Positions 40,916 through 50,488 are shown, counted from the first letter of the stretch. The stretch: DNA of 64,000 bases from Microbacterium sp. BH-3-3-3 (GCF_001792815.1 NZ_CP017674.1:2666001-2730000); one strand, 5' to 3'. The notes: generated by a model not told the origin, from the letters alone. A program made the numbers and translations.

Positions 40916-43818
40916 GCGAACACCTCGGAGAGATCGGCGTAGGTTTCGGGCTGCGGGGAATCCGGCGCGCGATGGCGCCGCGGTGTCGGAAGGGCGAGCG
41001 AGGCCACGTCCGGGCGGTGCGCCTCGGCCAGCAGGGCGAGGGCCCGACGTTCGTCGCGGGCCGACACGATGAGCGTGAAGGGGGAGGAGTCCTCTCCCGA
41101 ACGTTCGCGCGCCTCGGTGGCGGCGCGGCGGAGCACGTGGGCGACGTCGTCGCGGGTGTCGTCGTCGAGGCGGTCGACGTCGGACACGACGATGATGCGC
41201 GCGCGACCCGCGACCGCGTCGGCGACGGTGCGCGCGGCCTCGGCGGGGTCGTCGAGCAGGGCGACGCCGACGCGGGAGCGCACGGCTCCCGCGCGCTCGG
41301 GAACGAGCAGTCCGTCGACGCGCAGGCGCCCGTCGATGCCGGCGAGGCGCCCCGACAGGGCGAGGAGCAGCGTGCGGGTGGTGCGGCTCTCACCGGTGAC
41401 CAGCAGGGTGCCGCCGAATCCGAGACGCAGCGAGACGTCGCGGAACACGGGCTCCTCGGCATCCGAGGCTCCGACCGTGCGCAGCTCGTCGGCGGCGACG
41501 GCCATGGCGGGCTCCGCCGGCCAGTCGGCGAGGCGCACCTCGCGCTCGACGGCTTCGCCCTCGACGTCGAGCTTCGGCAGCAGGCGGTCGAGCCAGCGCG
41601 GCATCCACCAGGCCTTGTCGCCCAGCAGGGCGAGGACCGCGGGCACGAGGGTCATGCGCACGAGGAAGGCGTCGACGGCCACGCCGACGGCCAGACCCAG
41701 GGCGATGGGCTTGAGGCTCGAGTCGCCCTCGGGCACGAACGCCACGAAGACGGCGAACATGATGACGGCGGCCGCGACCACGACGCGGGCCGAGGCCGCG
41801 AAGCCGCTGCGCACGGCGCCGAGCGCCACCTCGCGGGGCGTGCGCCCCTCGCGGTCCGCGTGCACGTAGTCCTCGCGCATCCGCGAGACCAGGAAGACCT
41901 GGTAGTCCATCGCGAGGCCGAACAGCACGCCCATCACCACGATGGGCATGAAGCTGATGATGGGGCCGACCTTGGCCACGTGCAGGGCGTCGGCGAACCA
42001 GCCCCACTCGAACACCGCGGCCACGACCCCGAACGAGGCGGCCACCGACAGCAGGTAGCCGCCGGCGGCGGTCAGCGGCACCCAGATCGAGCGGAACACG
42101 ATCATCAGCAGCACGAGCGACAGGCCGACGACGAAGAGGCCGAAGGGCAGCAGCGCCGCTCCCAGCTGGTCGGAGATGTCGATGGTCACGGCGGTGTAGC
42201 CGGTGACGAGCAGATGGACGCCGAACTGGTCGTACAGGCGGTCCTCTTGCGCGCGGAGCTCCCGCACGAGGTCGGCGGTGCGGGGGTCGTCGGGGGCGGT
42301 CTCGGGCACGATCTGCACGATGCCGGTGTCGGCGGTCTCGTTCGGAGTCGCCAGGGCGACCTCGGCGACGCCGGGGATCTTCGCGATCTCGTCGCCGATG
42401 TCGGTCATGAGCGTCAGGGGGTCGTTCGAGGTGACGATCGTGCCGGTCATGATGAGCGGGCCGTTGGCACCAGGGCCGAAGTACTCGTCGGTGAGCTCGT
42501 ACGCGACGCGGGCCTCGTCGCCCTCGGGGAGCTGGCCGGCGTTGGGCAGGGTGAGCGCGAGGCTGGCGGCGGGGATCGCGGTGACCCCCAGCAGACCGAC
42601 GATCGCGACAGTGGTGACGACCGGATGCCGGGTGACCAGGCCCACCCAGCGCTTGGCCGGGCCGTTGCGTTCGGCGCGCGAGGCTGCGGCCGCGACCTTC
42701 TCGTCGCGCTCGGCGGCGGCCTGGGCGACCGCCGCTGCGTCGTCATCGGAGGTGCCGCGGGCCCGGCGGGAACGCTTCTTGGGTCGCTTGTACCCCCACC
42801 CGACCACGCGGTGCCCGGCGAAGCCGAGGAAAGCCGGGGTCAGGGTGAGTCCGACGCACACCGCGATCGCGACGGCGACCGACGCGGCGATCCCCATGGT
42901 GGTGAGGAACGGGATGCCGGCGAAGCTCAGGCCGATGAGGGCGATGAGCACGGTGATGCCGGCGAAGACGACGGCGGAACCGGCGGTGCCGACGGCGCGC
43001 GCGGTGGACTCCTCGGGGTCCATTCCCGCTCTCGTCTGGTCTTGATGTCGCGAGACGATGAAGAGGGCGTAGTCGATGCCGACCGCGAGACCCAGCATCA
43101 CCGCCAGCAGCGGCGTCGTCGACGAGACGGTCGCGAAGCCGGTGGCGATGAAGATCAGGGCCACCGACAGGGCGACGCCGAGGATGGCGGTGGCCAGCGG
43201 CATGCCGGCCACGAGGAACGAGCGGAACGTCACCATCAGCACGAGGGCGGCGATGAGCACGCCGAGGGCCTCGGTGAGGGTGGCGCCGGGGACCTCGCTG
43301 GCGAACAGCTGGCCGCCGAGCACGGCCTGCGATCCGCTCGGCAGGGCGGAGCCCAGGGCCGTGGCCGCCTCGCGGAGCCCGTCTTCGGTGGAGGCGGGGA
43401 CGGCGGTGGCTTCTCCGGCGAATTGGATGCGCACGATCGCCGCGCGGTCGTCGTCGGCGATGCCGCCCGAGATGCGGGCGTCGTAGGGGTCGGTGACGGC
43501 CTCGACGAAGTCGAGCTTGCCGATGTCGCCGGTGGTGGTGGTGATGGCATCCTGGTACGCCTGGTCGCGCACGCTCGCGCCGTCGGCGGCCACCACGATG
43601 ATCTCGGCGCTCGCCCCGCTGACCTGGGGGAAGGTGCGCTCGAGCATCTCGAGACCGGCCTGCGACTCGGTGCCCGGGATGGTGAAGGTGTTGTCGGTGC
43701 CCTTGGCGAGCAGCGCCACCCCGCCGCCGGCCAGCACGAGCACCAGGAGCCAGGCGGTCAGAACGCGCCACGGGTGGCGGAACGACCAACGGCCCAGGGT
43801 GTACAGGAATGTCGACAC
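40912..43818 (-). CDS. MMPL-family RND transporter with C-terminal NTPase-like domain
   Basis: 968 residues. Residues 1-730 form a complete MMPL transporter: two repeats of six helices with GLAVGIDYALFIVSR and GLAMDYQVFLVSRMRED, each with the conserved GxxxDY-type motif. A charged loop (KRPKKRSRRARG) lies between. From about 780 a second domain follows: FRDVSLRLGFGGTLLVTGES resembles the start of an ABC nucleotide-binding domain, but its Walker A equivalent is VTGESRTTRTLL without GK, and ARIIVVSDVDRLDDDTRDD resembles Walker B. Fusion of this domain to MMPL is unusual. GTG start, GGGAG six bases upstream. Confidence 0.9.
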   Translation of the reverse strand: MSTFLYTLGRWSFRHPWRVLTAWLLVLVLAGGGVALLAKGTDNTFTIPGTESQAGLEMLERTFPQVSGASAEIIVVAADGASVRDQAYQDAITTTTGDIGKLDFVEAVTDPYDARISGGIADDDRAAIVRIQFAGEATAVPASTEDGLREAATALGSALPSGSQAVLGGQLFASEVPGATLTEALGVLIAALVLMVTFRSFLVAGMPLATAILGVALSVALIFIATGFATVSSTTPLLAVMLGLAVGIDYALFIVSRHQDQTRAGMDPEESTARAVGTAGSAVVFAGITVLIALIGLSFAGIPFLTTMGIAASVAVAIAVCVGLTLTPAFLGFAGHRVVGWGYKRPKKRSRRARGTSDDDAAAVAQAAAERDEKVAAAASRAERNGPAKRWVGLVTRHPVVTTVAIVGLLGVTAIPAASLALTLPNAGQLPEGDEARVAYELTDEYFGPGANGPLIMTGTIVTSNDPLTLMTDIGDEIAKIPGVAEVALATPNETADTGIVQIVPETAPDDPRTADLVRELRAQEDRLYDQFGVHLLVTGYTAVTIDISDQLGAALLPFGLFVVGLSLVLLMIVFRSIWVPLTAAGGYLLSVAASFGVVAAVFEWGWFADALHVAKVGPIISFMPIVVMGVLFGLAMDYQVFLVSRMREDYVHADREGRTPREVALGAVRSGFAASARVVVAAAVIMFAVFVAFVPEGDSSLKPIALGLAVGVAVDAFLVRMTLVPAVLALLGDKAWWMPRWLDRLLPKLDVEGEAVEREVRLADWPAEPAMAVAADELRTVGASDAEEPVFRDVSLRLGFGGTLLVTGESRTTRTLLLALSGRLAGIDGRLRVDGLLVPERAGAVRSRVGVALLDDPAEAARTVADAVAGRARIIVVSDVDRLDDDTRDDVAHVLRRAATEARERSGEDSSPFTLIVSARDERRALALLAEAHRPDVASLALPTPRRHRAPDSPQPETYADLSEVFA

Positions 43819-43843
43819 GGTGGCTCCCAGATAGGTGAACGGG

Positions 43844-43878
43844 TCGATACATCACCGTATCGGATACATCAATGTATC
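43844..43878. promoter_or_regulatory. Double TetR-type operator with embedded promoter
   Basis: GATACATCACCGTATC (43846-43861) and GATACATCAATGTATC (43863-43878) are two palindromes 17 bases apart, the second perfect. On the minus strand TTGATG (43872-43867), 17 bases, TATCGA (43849-43844) is a near-consensus promoter for the MMPL-YhgE operon lying within the operators, so repressor binding would block it directly. Confidence 0.75.
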
Positions 43879-43934
43879 GTAGTCGCCGAGGGGGTGGTCG
43901 TACCTGGATCTCCTCCGTGAACAGGAGGACGCGG

Positions 43935-44561
43935 ATGACCGACACCGCCCCCGCACCGTCGCGCCGGCGCGAGAACACCCGCACCCGCCTGATGGACGCC
44001 GCCGCCGAGATGTTCGCCGAGGTCGGCATCGACTCCGCCTCGGTCGAAGCCGTCTGCGAGCGCGCCGGCTTCACCCGCGGCGCCTTCTACTCGAACTTCG
44101 CCTCGAAAGAGGAGCTGTTCCTCGCTCTGTGCGCCCGCTCGGCGGAGCAGACGATCTCGGCCGTCCGCGAGCGCGTCACCTCGATCGAGGACCGGGGGCT
44201 GGATGCCACGGGCGAGGTGCTGCAGCTGGTGCAGGGGGTGCTCGAAGTCACCGGCGACGATCGCCTCGACGTGCTGCTCGGCGCCGAGATCCGTCTGCAG
44301 GCGCTGCGCAACGCCGAGTTCGCCGCAGCGTATCTCTCGTCGAACCAGGCCCTGGGCGACAGCGTCGCCCAGCTCGTACGCGACATCGCCGAGGCGCGGG
44401 GGCTGGTTCTGCGGGTGCCGGCGGAGGCGGCGACCGAGCTGCTGCTGTCGGCGTGGGTGTCGACTGCCGAGACCGCCCTCATGACGCGGGTCTCGCCGGC
44501 GGCGTCGCACGCTCAGCTCGGCGAGCGCCTCGCGCAGATCGTGCACCTCATCCTCGAGTGA
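43935..44561 (+). CDS. TetR-family transcriptional regulator
   Basis: 208 residues. N-terminal DNA-binding domain: LMDAAAEMFAEVGIDSASVEAVCERAGFTRGAFYSNFASKEELF, the standard TetR pattern; the C-terminal ligand domain is not conserved enough to name. It diverges from the MMPL-YhgE operon and the two palindromes between them are its likely operators. ATG at 43935 has GGAGG eight bases upstream. Its end overlaps menC on the other strand by 14 bases. Confidence 0.92.
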   Translation: MTDTAPAPSRRRENTRTRLMDAAAEMFAEVGIDSASVEAVCERAGFTRGAFYSNFASKEELFLALCARSAEQTISAVRERVTSIEDRGLDATGEVLQLVQGVLEVTGDDRLDVLLGAEIRLQALRNAEFAAAYLSSNQALGDSVAQLVRDIAEARGLVLRVPAEAATELLLSAWVSTAETALMTRVSPAASHAQLGERLAQIVHLILE

Positions 44562-45549
44562 GTTCCAGGGCGCGATAGCAACGCCGCAGTCGCGCGAGCC
44601 ACCAGTCGCGTCGCTCGTCGGGGGCTGCCACGCGGTCGAGGTCGACGGACGTGGGGCGGGGGCGCTCGACGTGCAGCACGCCCGCCCGAGGCACCAGCGG
44701 GGATGCCACGACGTCGGCGGTGAAGAGGGCGGCGGTGCCGAGCCCGCAGTCGTAGTCCAGCTGCGGAAGAGCCGCGGCGAGGGCGGCGCCCATCGCCAGC
44801 CCGATCGAGGTGTCGAGCGCGCTGGACACCACCGCCGGCAGGCCCGCCTGTGCCACGAGGTCGAGCGCCGCGTGCACCCCGCCCAGCGGCTGCGCCTTCA
44901 CGACGAGCAGGTCGGCTGCCCCGGCGCGTGCGACCAGAAGGGGATCGGCGGCTTTTCGCACGCTCTCGTCGGCGGCGATCGGAATGTCGAGGTAGGCGAT
45001 GCGCTCGCGCAGTTCGGCGAGCTCCTCGACGGCGGCGCACGGCTGTTCGACGTACTCGAGGTCGAACTCGGCCAGGGCGTGCACGGCCCGCTCGGCTTCG
45101 TCGACGTTCCACGCGCCGTTCGCGTCGATCCGCACGCGTCCCTCCGGCCCCATCGCCGCGCGCACGGCCCCGACGCGCGCGACGTCGTCGGCGAGCACCT
45201 GCCCCGCCTCGGCGACCTTCACCTTGACCGTCCGGCATCCGTCGTACCGGGCGAGGATCCGCGCCACCTCGGAGGCTGCGACGGCGGGCATCGTGGCGTT
45301 GACGGGGATGGCGTCCCGCACCGCGGCCGGGGCGGCGCGCCAGCCGAAGTCGAGAGCACCGGCCAACCAGGTCGCCGCCTCGGCGTCGTCGTACTCGGGG
45401 AACGGCGAGAACTCCGTCCACCCCTCGGGGCCCTCGAACACGACGGCCTCGCGCGTCTCGATGCCGCGGAACCGCGCCGCCAGGGGGAGGGCGACCACCC
45501 GCGCGGTGGAGAGGACGTCGGCGAGCGGGGGAAGGGACGTGGAGCTCAT
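44548..45549 (-). CDS. menC: o-Succinylbenzoate synthase
   Basis: 333 residues, enolase superfamily. TVKVKVAEAG carries the catalytic Lys (KxK), RIDANGAW the first metal Asp, LEYVEQPC the Glu, PIAADESVR the third acidic ligand and VVKAQPLGG the second catalytic Lys. Dehydrates SHCHC to o-succinylbenzoate in menaquinone synthesis. It is at the left edge of the men cluster, on the minus strand, divergent from an LLM oxidoreductase gene. Confidence 0.94.
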   Translation of the reverse strand: MSSTSLPPLADVLSTARVVALPLAARFRGIETREAVVFEGPEGWTEFSPFPEYDDAEAATWLAGALDFGWRAAPAAVRDAIPVNATMPAVAASEVARILARYDGCRTVKVKVAEAGQVLADDVARVGAVRAAMGPEGRVRIDANGAWNVDEAERAVHALAEFDLEYVEQPCAAVEELAELRERIAYLDIPIAADESVRKAADPLLVARAGAADLLVVKAQPLGGVHAALDLVAQAGLPAVVSSALDTSIGLAMGAALAAALPQLDYDCGLGTAALFTADVVASPLVPRAGVLHVERPRPTSVDLDRVAAPDERRDWWLARLRRCYRALELTRG

Positions 45550-45596
45550 CCCCCCATCCTGGCCTCGGGGCCGGCGCCCGGGAATAGGCTGACCGC

Positions 45597-46394
45597 ATGC
45601 TCTTCGATACCCCGGTCCGGCTCGGCGTCCAGATCCAGCCGCAGCACGTGCAGTACTCCGACATCCGCGACGCCGTCCTGCGTCTCGAGGAGATGGGCGT
45701 CGACGTCCTCTTCAACTGGGACCACTTCTTCCCGCTGTACGGCGACCCCGACGGCGAGCACTTCGAGGCGTGGACGATGCTCGCGGCGTGGGCCGAGCAG
45801 ACCGAACGGGTCGAGTTCGGCGCGCTGGTCAACTGCAACAGCTACCGCAACGCCGACCTGCAGGCCGACATGGCCCGCACCATCGACCACATCAGCAAGA
45901 AGGGCGGCGACACCGGCCGCTTCATCTTCGGAACCGGCTCGGGCTGGTTCGAGCGCGACTACGACGAGTACGGCTACGAGTTCGGAACCGCGGGTTCGCG
46001 GCTGAACGCGCTCGCCACCGACCTCGACCGCATCGTCGACCGCTGGGGCAAGCTCAACCCCGCCCCCACCCGCAAGGTCCCTGTCATGATCGGCGGCAAG
46101 GGCGAGCAGAAGACCCTGCGCATCGTCGCGCGTCACGCCGACATCTGGCACAGCTTCGTCACCCCCGACGAACTGCCCCACAAGCTCGGGGTCATCGAGA
46201 AGTGGGCCGAGACCGAGGGACGCGACCTGTCGACCCTCGTCGTCTCGAACGAGCTGAAGGACCGCGACGAGTCCGACGCCGACGCCCTGTTCGAGGCGGG
46301 CACGCGACTGTTCACCCTCGGCTTCTCGGGGCCCGAGTGGGACTACTCGCTCATCGAGCGGTGGCTCACCTGGCGCGACGGCAAGAACGCCTGA
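45597..46394 (+). CDS. LLM-class F420-dependent oxidoreductase
   Basis: 265 residues, shorter than most LLM proteins. VDVLFNWDHFFPLYGDPDGEHFE, VEFGALVNCNSYRN, FIFGTGSGWFERDY and VPVMIGGKGEQKTL follow the luciferase-like barrel. Homologues are often found inside actinobacterial menaquinone clusters, but no step of the pathway is known to need it, so its link is inference. TAGGCT and six bases precede the ATG. Confidence 0.9.
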   Translation: MLFDTPVRLGVQIQPQHVQYSDIRDAVLRLEEMGVDVLFNWDHFFPLYGDPDGEHFEAWTMLAAWAEQTERVEFGALVNCNSYRNADLQADMARTIDHISKKGGDTGRFIFGTGSGWFERDYDEYGYEFGTAGSRLNALATDLDRIVDRWGKLNPAPTRKVPVMIGGKGEQKTLRIVARHADIWHSFVTPDELPHKLGVIEKWAETEGRDLSTLVVSNELKDRDESDADALFEAGTRLFTLGFSGPEWDYSLIERWLTWRDGKNA

Positions 46395-46481
46395 TTCCGG
46401 TCGGGCACCTGTACGGCGAGGCGGGGGTTCCGGGCGGCGACCGCCGGATCCGCCCGCCGCGTCGGGTCGTAGGGTGGAACG

Positions 46482-47384
46482 GTGACCGTCTCCGAGCTGT
46501 TCGACCCCGCCGAGTGGACGCTGGCGCCGGGCGCCGAGCGATACACCGACATCACCGCGCACGTCACCCACGACGGGCGGGTGGCGCGCATCGCGTTCGA
46601 CCGGCCCGAGGTGCGCAACGCCTTCCGGCCGCACACGGTCGACGAGCTGTACTCGGCGCTCGACATCGCGCGACAGGATCACCGCATCGGCGTGGTGCTG
46701 CTCACCGGCAACGGTCCGAGCGCGAAGGACGGCGGCTGGGCGTTCTGCTCCGGCGGCGATCAGCGCATCCGCGGTCGCGACGGGTACAAGTACTCGCACG
46801 AGGAGCACACCGTGCACGACCCGGGTCGCGCGGGGCGTCTGCACATCCTCGAGGTGCAGCGGCTGATCCGCTTCATGCCGAAGGTCGTCATCGCGGTCGT
46901 TCCCGGGTGGGCGGCGGGCGGCGGCCACTCGCTCAACGTGGTGTGCGACCTGTCGATCGCCAGCGCCGAGCACGGTCGCTTCAAGCAGACCGATGCCGAC
47001 GTCGGGTCGTTCGACGCCGGGTACGGGTCCGCGTACTTCGCCCGCCAGATCGGGCAGAAGCTGGCCCGCGAGGTCTTCTTCCTGGCCGAGGAGTACTCCG
47101 CCCAGCGCGCGTACGAGATGGGCGCGGTCAACCGCGTCGTCGCGCACGCCGAACTCGAGCGCGAAGCTCTCGCCATGGCCCGCACGATCCTCACCAAGTC
47201 GCCGACGGCCATCCGCATGCTCAAGTTCGCCTTCAACGCAGTCGACGACGGGCTCGTCGGCCAGCAGGTCTTCGCCGGTGAGGCCACCCGTCTCGCGTAC
47301 GGCACCGACGAGGCCGCCGAGGGCCGTGACTCCTTCCTCGAGAAGCGCGACCCCGACTGGTCCGACGTCCCGTGGCACTACTGA
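46482..47384 (+). CDS. menB: 1,4-Dihydroxy-2-naphthoyl-CoA synthase
   Basis: 300 residues. Crotonase fold with AFCSGGDQRIRGRDGY (oxyanion loop and CoA site), VVIAVVPGWAAGGGHSLNVVCDL (second oxyanion helix), and TDADVGSFDAGYGSAY, where the Asp and Tyr are catalytic in MenB. Cyclises o-succinylbenzoyl-CoA. TAGGGT and six bases precede the GTG. Confidence 0.96.
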   Translation: MTVSELFDPAEWTLAPGAERYTDITAHVTHDGRVARIAFDRPEVRNAFRPHTVDELYSALDIARQDHRIGVVLLTGNGPSAKDGGWAFCSGGDQRIRGRDGYKYSHEEHTVHDPGRAGRLHILEVQRLIRFMPKVVIAVVPGWAAGGGHSLNVVCDLSIASAEHGRFKQTDADVGSFDAGYGSAYFARQIGQKLAREVFFLAEEYSAQRAYEMGAVNRVVAHAELEREALAMARTILTKSPTAIRMLKFAFNAVDDGLVGQQVFAGEATRLAYGTDEAAEGRDSFLEKRDPDWSDVPWHY

Positions 47385-47391
47385 GCCCCGG

Positions 47392-48567
47392 ATGCCGTCG
47401 AGCCGAGCGCTCATGAGGCTCGAGGCTCCGGCATCCGGCGATCCCCGCGACGTGCTGCGCGCCCTGCGTACCGCGGTGCTCGGCGCCGGTCCCGCGGTGT
47501 CGCTGGGGGCGGGGGCGGACCTGCCCGCGGACGTCCCCCCGGGAACGGCCGCCGTGGTCACCACGTCGGGATCGACCGGCGTGCCGAAGTCGGTGCTGCT
47601 CAGCCGCAACGCCCTGATCAGCAGTGCGTATGCGACGGCGGCGCGCATCGGTGAGGGCGCCTGGCTGCTGGCCGTTCCCGCCACCTACGTCGCGGGGGCG
47701 CAGGTGCTCGTGCGGGCTCTGCTCGCCGATCGCGAGCCGGCGGTCGTCGCGGGTCCCTTCCGCCCCGAACCGTTCGCCGCCGCGGCGCTCGGCATGGCGT
47801 CGCACGAGAACGGCGCCCGGGTGCCGACGTACACCTCGCTGGTCCCGGCCCAGTTGCAACGACTGCTGGATGCCGCCGACACCGATCCGACGGTGGCGAA
47901 GGCGCTGCGCTCGTTCGAGGCCGTCCTCATCGGCGGTCAGGCCCTGGCGCCCACGGTGCGCGAGCGCGCCGAGACCGCGGGGGTGCGGATCGTGCGCACC
48001 TACGGCTCGACCGAGACCAGCGGCGGCTGCGTGTACGACGGGGTTCCGCTCGACGGCGTCGAGGTGGCCCTCGTCGACGGCGAGGTGCGCCTGACGGGGC
48101 CGATGCTCGCCGACGGATATCTCGGCGACCCCGCGCGGACGGCATCCGTCTTCCCCTCCGACGACGCCGGCACCCGCTGGTACCGCACGGGCGACGGGGG
48201 AGAGGTCGTGGACGGCGTGCTGAGCGTGACCGGACGCCTCGACAACGTCATCGTCTCGGGCGGGGTGAACGTCTCGCTCGATCGCGTGGAAGCCGCGGTG
48301 CGCGGCATCGCGGGACTCGAGAGCGCCGTCGTGGTGCCCGTCGCGGATGCCACCTGGGGCCAGGGGTCGGCGGTGGTCGTGCCGCGGCCGACGCCCGCCG
48401 CCGATGCCGTGCTGCTCGAACGGGTACGCGCGGTGGTCGCCGACGCGGTCGGGGCGCCCGCGCGTCCGTCGCGTCTCGTCGTCGTCGACGAGCTGCCGAC
48501 GCTGTCGTCGGGCAAGCCCGACCGGGCCGCCGTGCGCGCGCGCCTCGCGCAGGATCCCTGGGTCTGA
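47392..48567 (+). CDS. menE: o-Succinylbenzoate-CoA ligase
   Basis: 391 residues, a short AMP-forming ligase as in actinobacterial MenE. P-loop TTSGSTGVPKSV near 59, TYGSTETSGG near 203, YRTGDGGE near 262 and the C-terminal SSGKPDRAA with catalytic Lys. Starts eight bases after menB; an alternative ATG is at 47413. Activates o-succinylbenzoate with ATP and CoA. Confidence 0.94.
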   Translation: MPSSRALMRLEAPASGDPRDVLRALRTAVLGAGPAVSLGAGADLPADVPPGTAAVVTTSGSTGVPKSVLLSRNALISSAYATAARIGEGAWLLAVPATYVAGAQVLVRALLADREPAVVAGPFRPEPFAAAALGMASHENGARVPTYTSLVPAQLQRLLDAADTDPTVAKALRSFEAVLIGGQALAPTVRERAETAGVRIVRTYGSTETSGGCVYDGVPLDGVEVALVDGEVRLTGPMLADGYLGDPARTASVFPSDDAGTRWYRTGDGGEVVDGVLSVTGRLDNVIVSGGVNVSLDRVEAAVRGIAGLESAVVVPVADATWGQGSAVVVPRPTPAADAVLLERVRAVVADAVGAPARPSRLVVVDELPTLSSGKPDRAAVRARLAQDPWV

Positions 48568-48652
48568 CACCCGGGAGCGGTGGCGTCGCCCGGCTCGCGG
48601 GTCGACCGGTCCGCGAAGGAGGACGGTGACCACGGGCTTAGGATGAGCCACC

Positions 48653-49624
48653 GTGGCAGCACAGTCTCGTAAGCGTTCGACGTCGTCCTCGAAGCGTCGC
48701 CCCGGCGGCAACCCCCAGAAGCCCAAGGGCGGTGCACCGCAGGCCGTCGCGCCGGCCACGGCACGCGACTGGATCGCGGCGGCCCGCATTCGCACGCTGC
48801 CGCTGGCCATCACCCCGGTGCTCATCGGCACCGGTGCGGCCACCCTCGTCGACGATCAGTTGCACGGGGTCATCGCCCTAGCCTGTCTCGCCGTGGCGTT
48901 CGCTCTGCAGATCGGCGTGAACTACGCCAACGACTACAGCGACGGCATCCGCGGCACCGACGACGTGCGCGTCGGGCCCGGCCGTCTCACCGGCGGCAAG
49001 AAGGCGAAGCCGCGGACGGTGCTGATCGTCGCGCTGGCGTTCTTCGCGCTCGCCGCCCTGATCGGGCTGGCCCTGGTCATCCGCACGGGGCAGTGGTGGT
49101 TGCTGCTGGTCGGCGCCGTCTGCATCGTCGCCGCGTGGTTCTACACCGGCGGCAAGCGCCCGTACGGGTACAACGCGATGGGCGAGCTGTTCGTCTTCGT
49201 CTTCTTCGGTCTCGTCGCGACCCTGGGCACGACGTGGCTGCAGGTGCAGTCGTTGCCGCAGGAGGCCTGGCTGGGCGCGGTCGCCGCGGGCCTGCTGGCC
49301 TGCGCGGTGCTGCTGGCCAACAACCTGCGCGACATCGAGCAGGACCGCCTCGCGGGGAAGCGCACCCTGTCGGTGCTCATCGGGCGCCGCGCGACGCAGA
49401 TGTTGTTCACCCTGTTCGTCCTCGCGCCGTTCGGGATCGCGGTGTTACTCGCGTTCGTTTACCCGGTGGCGTGGCTGACCCTGGTCGCCCTGCTCGGCGG
49501 ACTCGCGGCGATCCTCATCGTCTGGACCTACCGCACCCCGCGCGAGCTCATCACGGCGCTGCAGGTGACGAGCTTCACGTCGGTCGCCTACGGCGCCCTG
49601 CTCTTCTGGGCCTTCGCGTTCTGA
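48653..49624 (+). CDS. menA: 1,4-Dihydroxy-2-naphthoate polyprenyltransferase
   Basis: 323 residues, UbiA family with about eight helices. The two Asp-rich motifs are NYANDYSDGIRGTDD and NNLRDIEQDRLAGK. A 38-residue Lys/Arg/Pro/Ser-rich N-terminus precedes the first conserved segment ARIRTLPLAI. Adds the polyprenyl tail to DHNA. TAGGAT is eight bases before the GTG. Confidence 0.95.
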   Translation: MAAQSRKRSTSSSKRRPGGNPQKPKGGAPQAVAPATARDWIAAARIRTLPLAITPVLIGTGAATLVDDQLHGVIALACLAVAFALQIGVNYANDYSDGIRGTDDVRVGPGRLTGGKKAKPRTVLIVALAFFALAALIGLALVIRTGQWWLLLVGAVCIVAAWFYTGGKRPYGYNAMGELFVFVFFGLVATLGTTWLQVQSLPQEAWLGAVAAGLLACAVLLANNLRDIEQDRLAGKRTLSVLIGRRATQMLFTLFVLAPFGIAVLLAFVYPVAWLTLVALLGGLAAILIVWTYRTPRELITALQVTSFTSVAYGALLFWAFAF

Positions 49625-49655
49625 GCCCCCGGCGGGTTCGCAGAACGCGCAGGGA

Positions 49656-49994
49656 TCAGCGCAGCGGAGCGTCGCCTTCGGGAGTGCCGGTCGCGGGCGC
49701 GTCATCGTGCCGCGTGGCATCGACCACCGCGTCTTCGGTGTCGGCGTCGGTCTCGGCGCCCGTACGGCGCCCGGTGGCGGTGCGCTGCGCGCGACGCTCG
49801 GCCAGACCGCCGGTGACGCTGTCGAGCGGACGACGCAGGAACAACAGCGACAGGCTCAGTCCGATGAGGGCCGCGAAGATCGCCGCGAGCCAGGGCAACT
49901 CCTGGAACACGGGGAAGAACAGCAGTACGACCAGCGGTACGAGGAACGCGAGCAGTCGCAGCACGGTGTAGACGAGGGCCGAGCGAGCACGCAT
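49656..49994 (-). CDS. DUF4229 membrane protein
   Basis: 112 residues, two helices (LVYTVLRLLAFLVPLVVLLFF and WLAAIFAALIGLSLSLLFL) followed by the conserved RRPLDSVTGGLAERRAQR and an acidic tail. DUF4229 proteins recur in actinobacterial men clusters but have no known role. TAGGAT and six bases precede the ATG on the minus strand. It is convergent with menA. Confidence 0.88.
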   Translation of the reverse strand: MRARSALVYTVLRLLAFLVPLVVLLFFPVFQELPWLAAIFAALIGLSLSLLFLRRPLDSVTGGLAERRAQRTATGRRTGAETDADTEDAVVDATRHDDAPATGTPEGDAPLR

Positions 49995-50068
49995 GCCCCC
50001 ATCCTACGGCGGCCTCGGAAACCGCCGGCGCCCGGCCCGCGTCCAGCGGGCACACGTAGACTCAGGTC

Positions 50069-50485
50069 ATGGCACGGTTGCTCCTCATCCTCGCGCTCGT
50101 GGCGACCGTCTTCTGGGTGTACACGATCGTGGACTGCGCCGTGCAGCCGGCGGGACGTCACCGCGGCGTCAGTAAGGGCGCATGGATGGCCATCGTCATC
50201 CTGCTGCCGGTGCTCGGCGGCATCCTGTGGTTCGTCATCGGCCGAGGTCGTGCGAGTCAGCCCGTGGTGAGACGCGCTCCCGACGACGACCCCGAGTTCC
50301 TGGGCCGTATGTCCGACACCGCGCGCGCCGATCAAGACGAGCGCATCCGGCGGCTCGAAGAAGAGCTGGCGCAGCTCGACTCCGAAGCCGACGACCCTCG
50401 CGCCCCGAAGCCCACCGACGACCCGGGCGACATCCCCGGCAAGGGCGACGACGACACGCTCGGCCAGCGCGGCTCCGTCGGCTGA
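50069..50485 (+). CDS. PLDc_N (phospholipase D nuclease N-terminal-like) membrane protein
   Basis: 138 residues. Two helices: LLLILALVATVFWVYTIVDC and WMAIVILLPVLGGILWFVIG, with the PLDc_N hallmarks between (short basic loop RHRGVSKG). The rest is a soluble tail with a helical stretch RIRRLEEELAQLDSEA. No catalytic PLD domain. TAGACT and six bases precede the ATG; the stop is three bases before menD, so it probably heads that transcript. Confidence 0.88.
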   Translation: MARLLLILALVATVFWVYTIVDCAVQPAGRHRGVSKGAWMAIVILLPVLGGILWFVIGRGRASQPVVRRAPDDDPEFLGRMSDTARADQDERIRRLEEELAQLDSEADDPRAPKPTDDPGDIPGKGDDDTLGQRGSVG

Positions 50486-50488
50486 ACC

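Noticed and set aside
40972..43920. 982-codon plus-strand frame opposite the MMPL gene
   Set aside because: Rich in Gly, Glu, His and Asp without any domain; a reflection of high GC in the real minus-strand gene.
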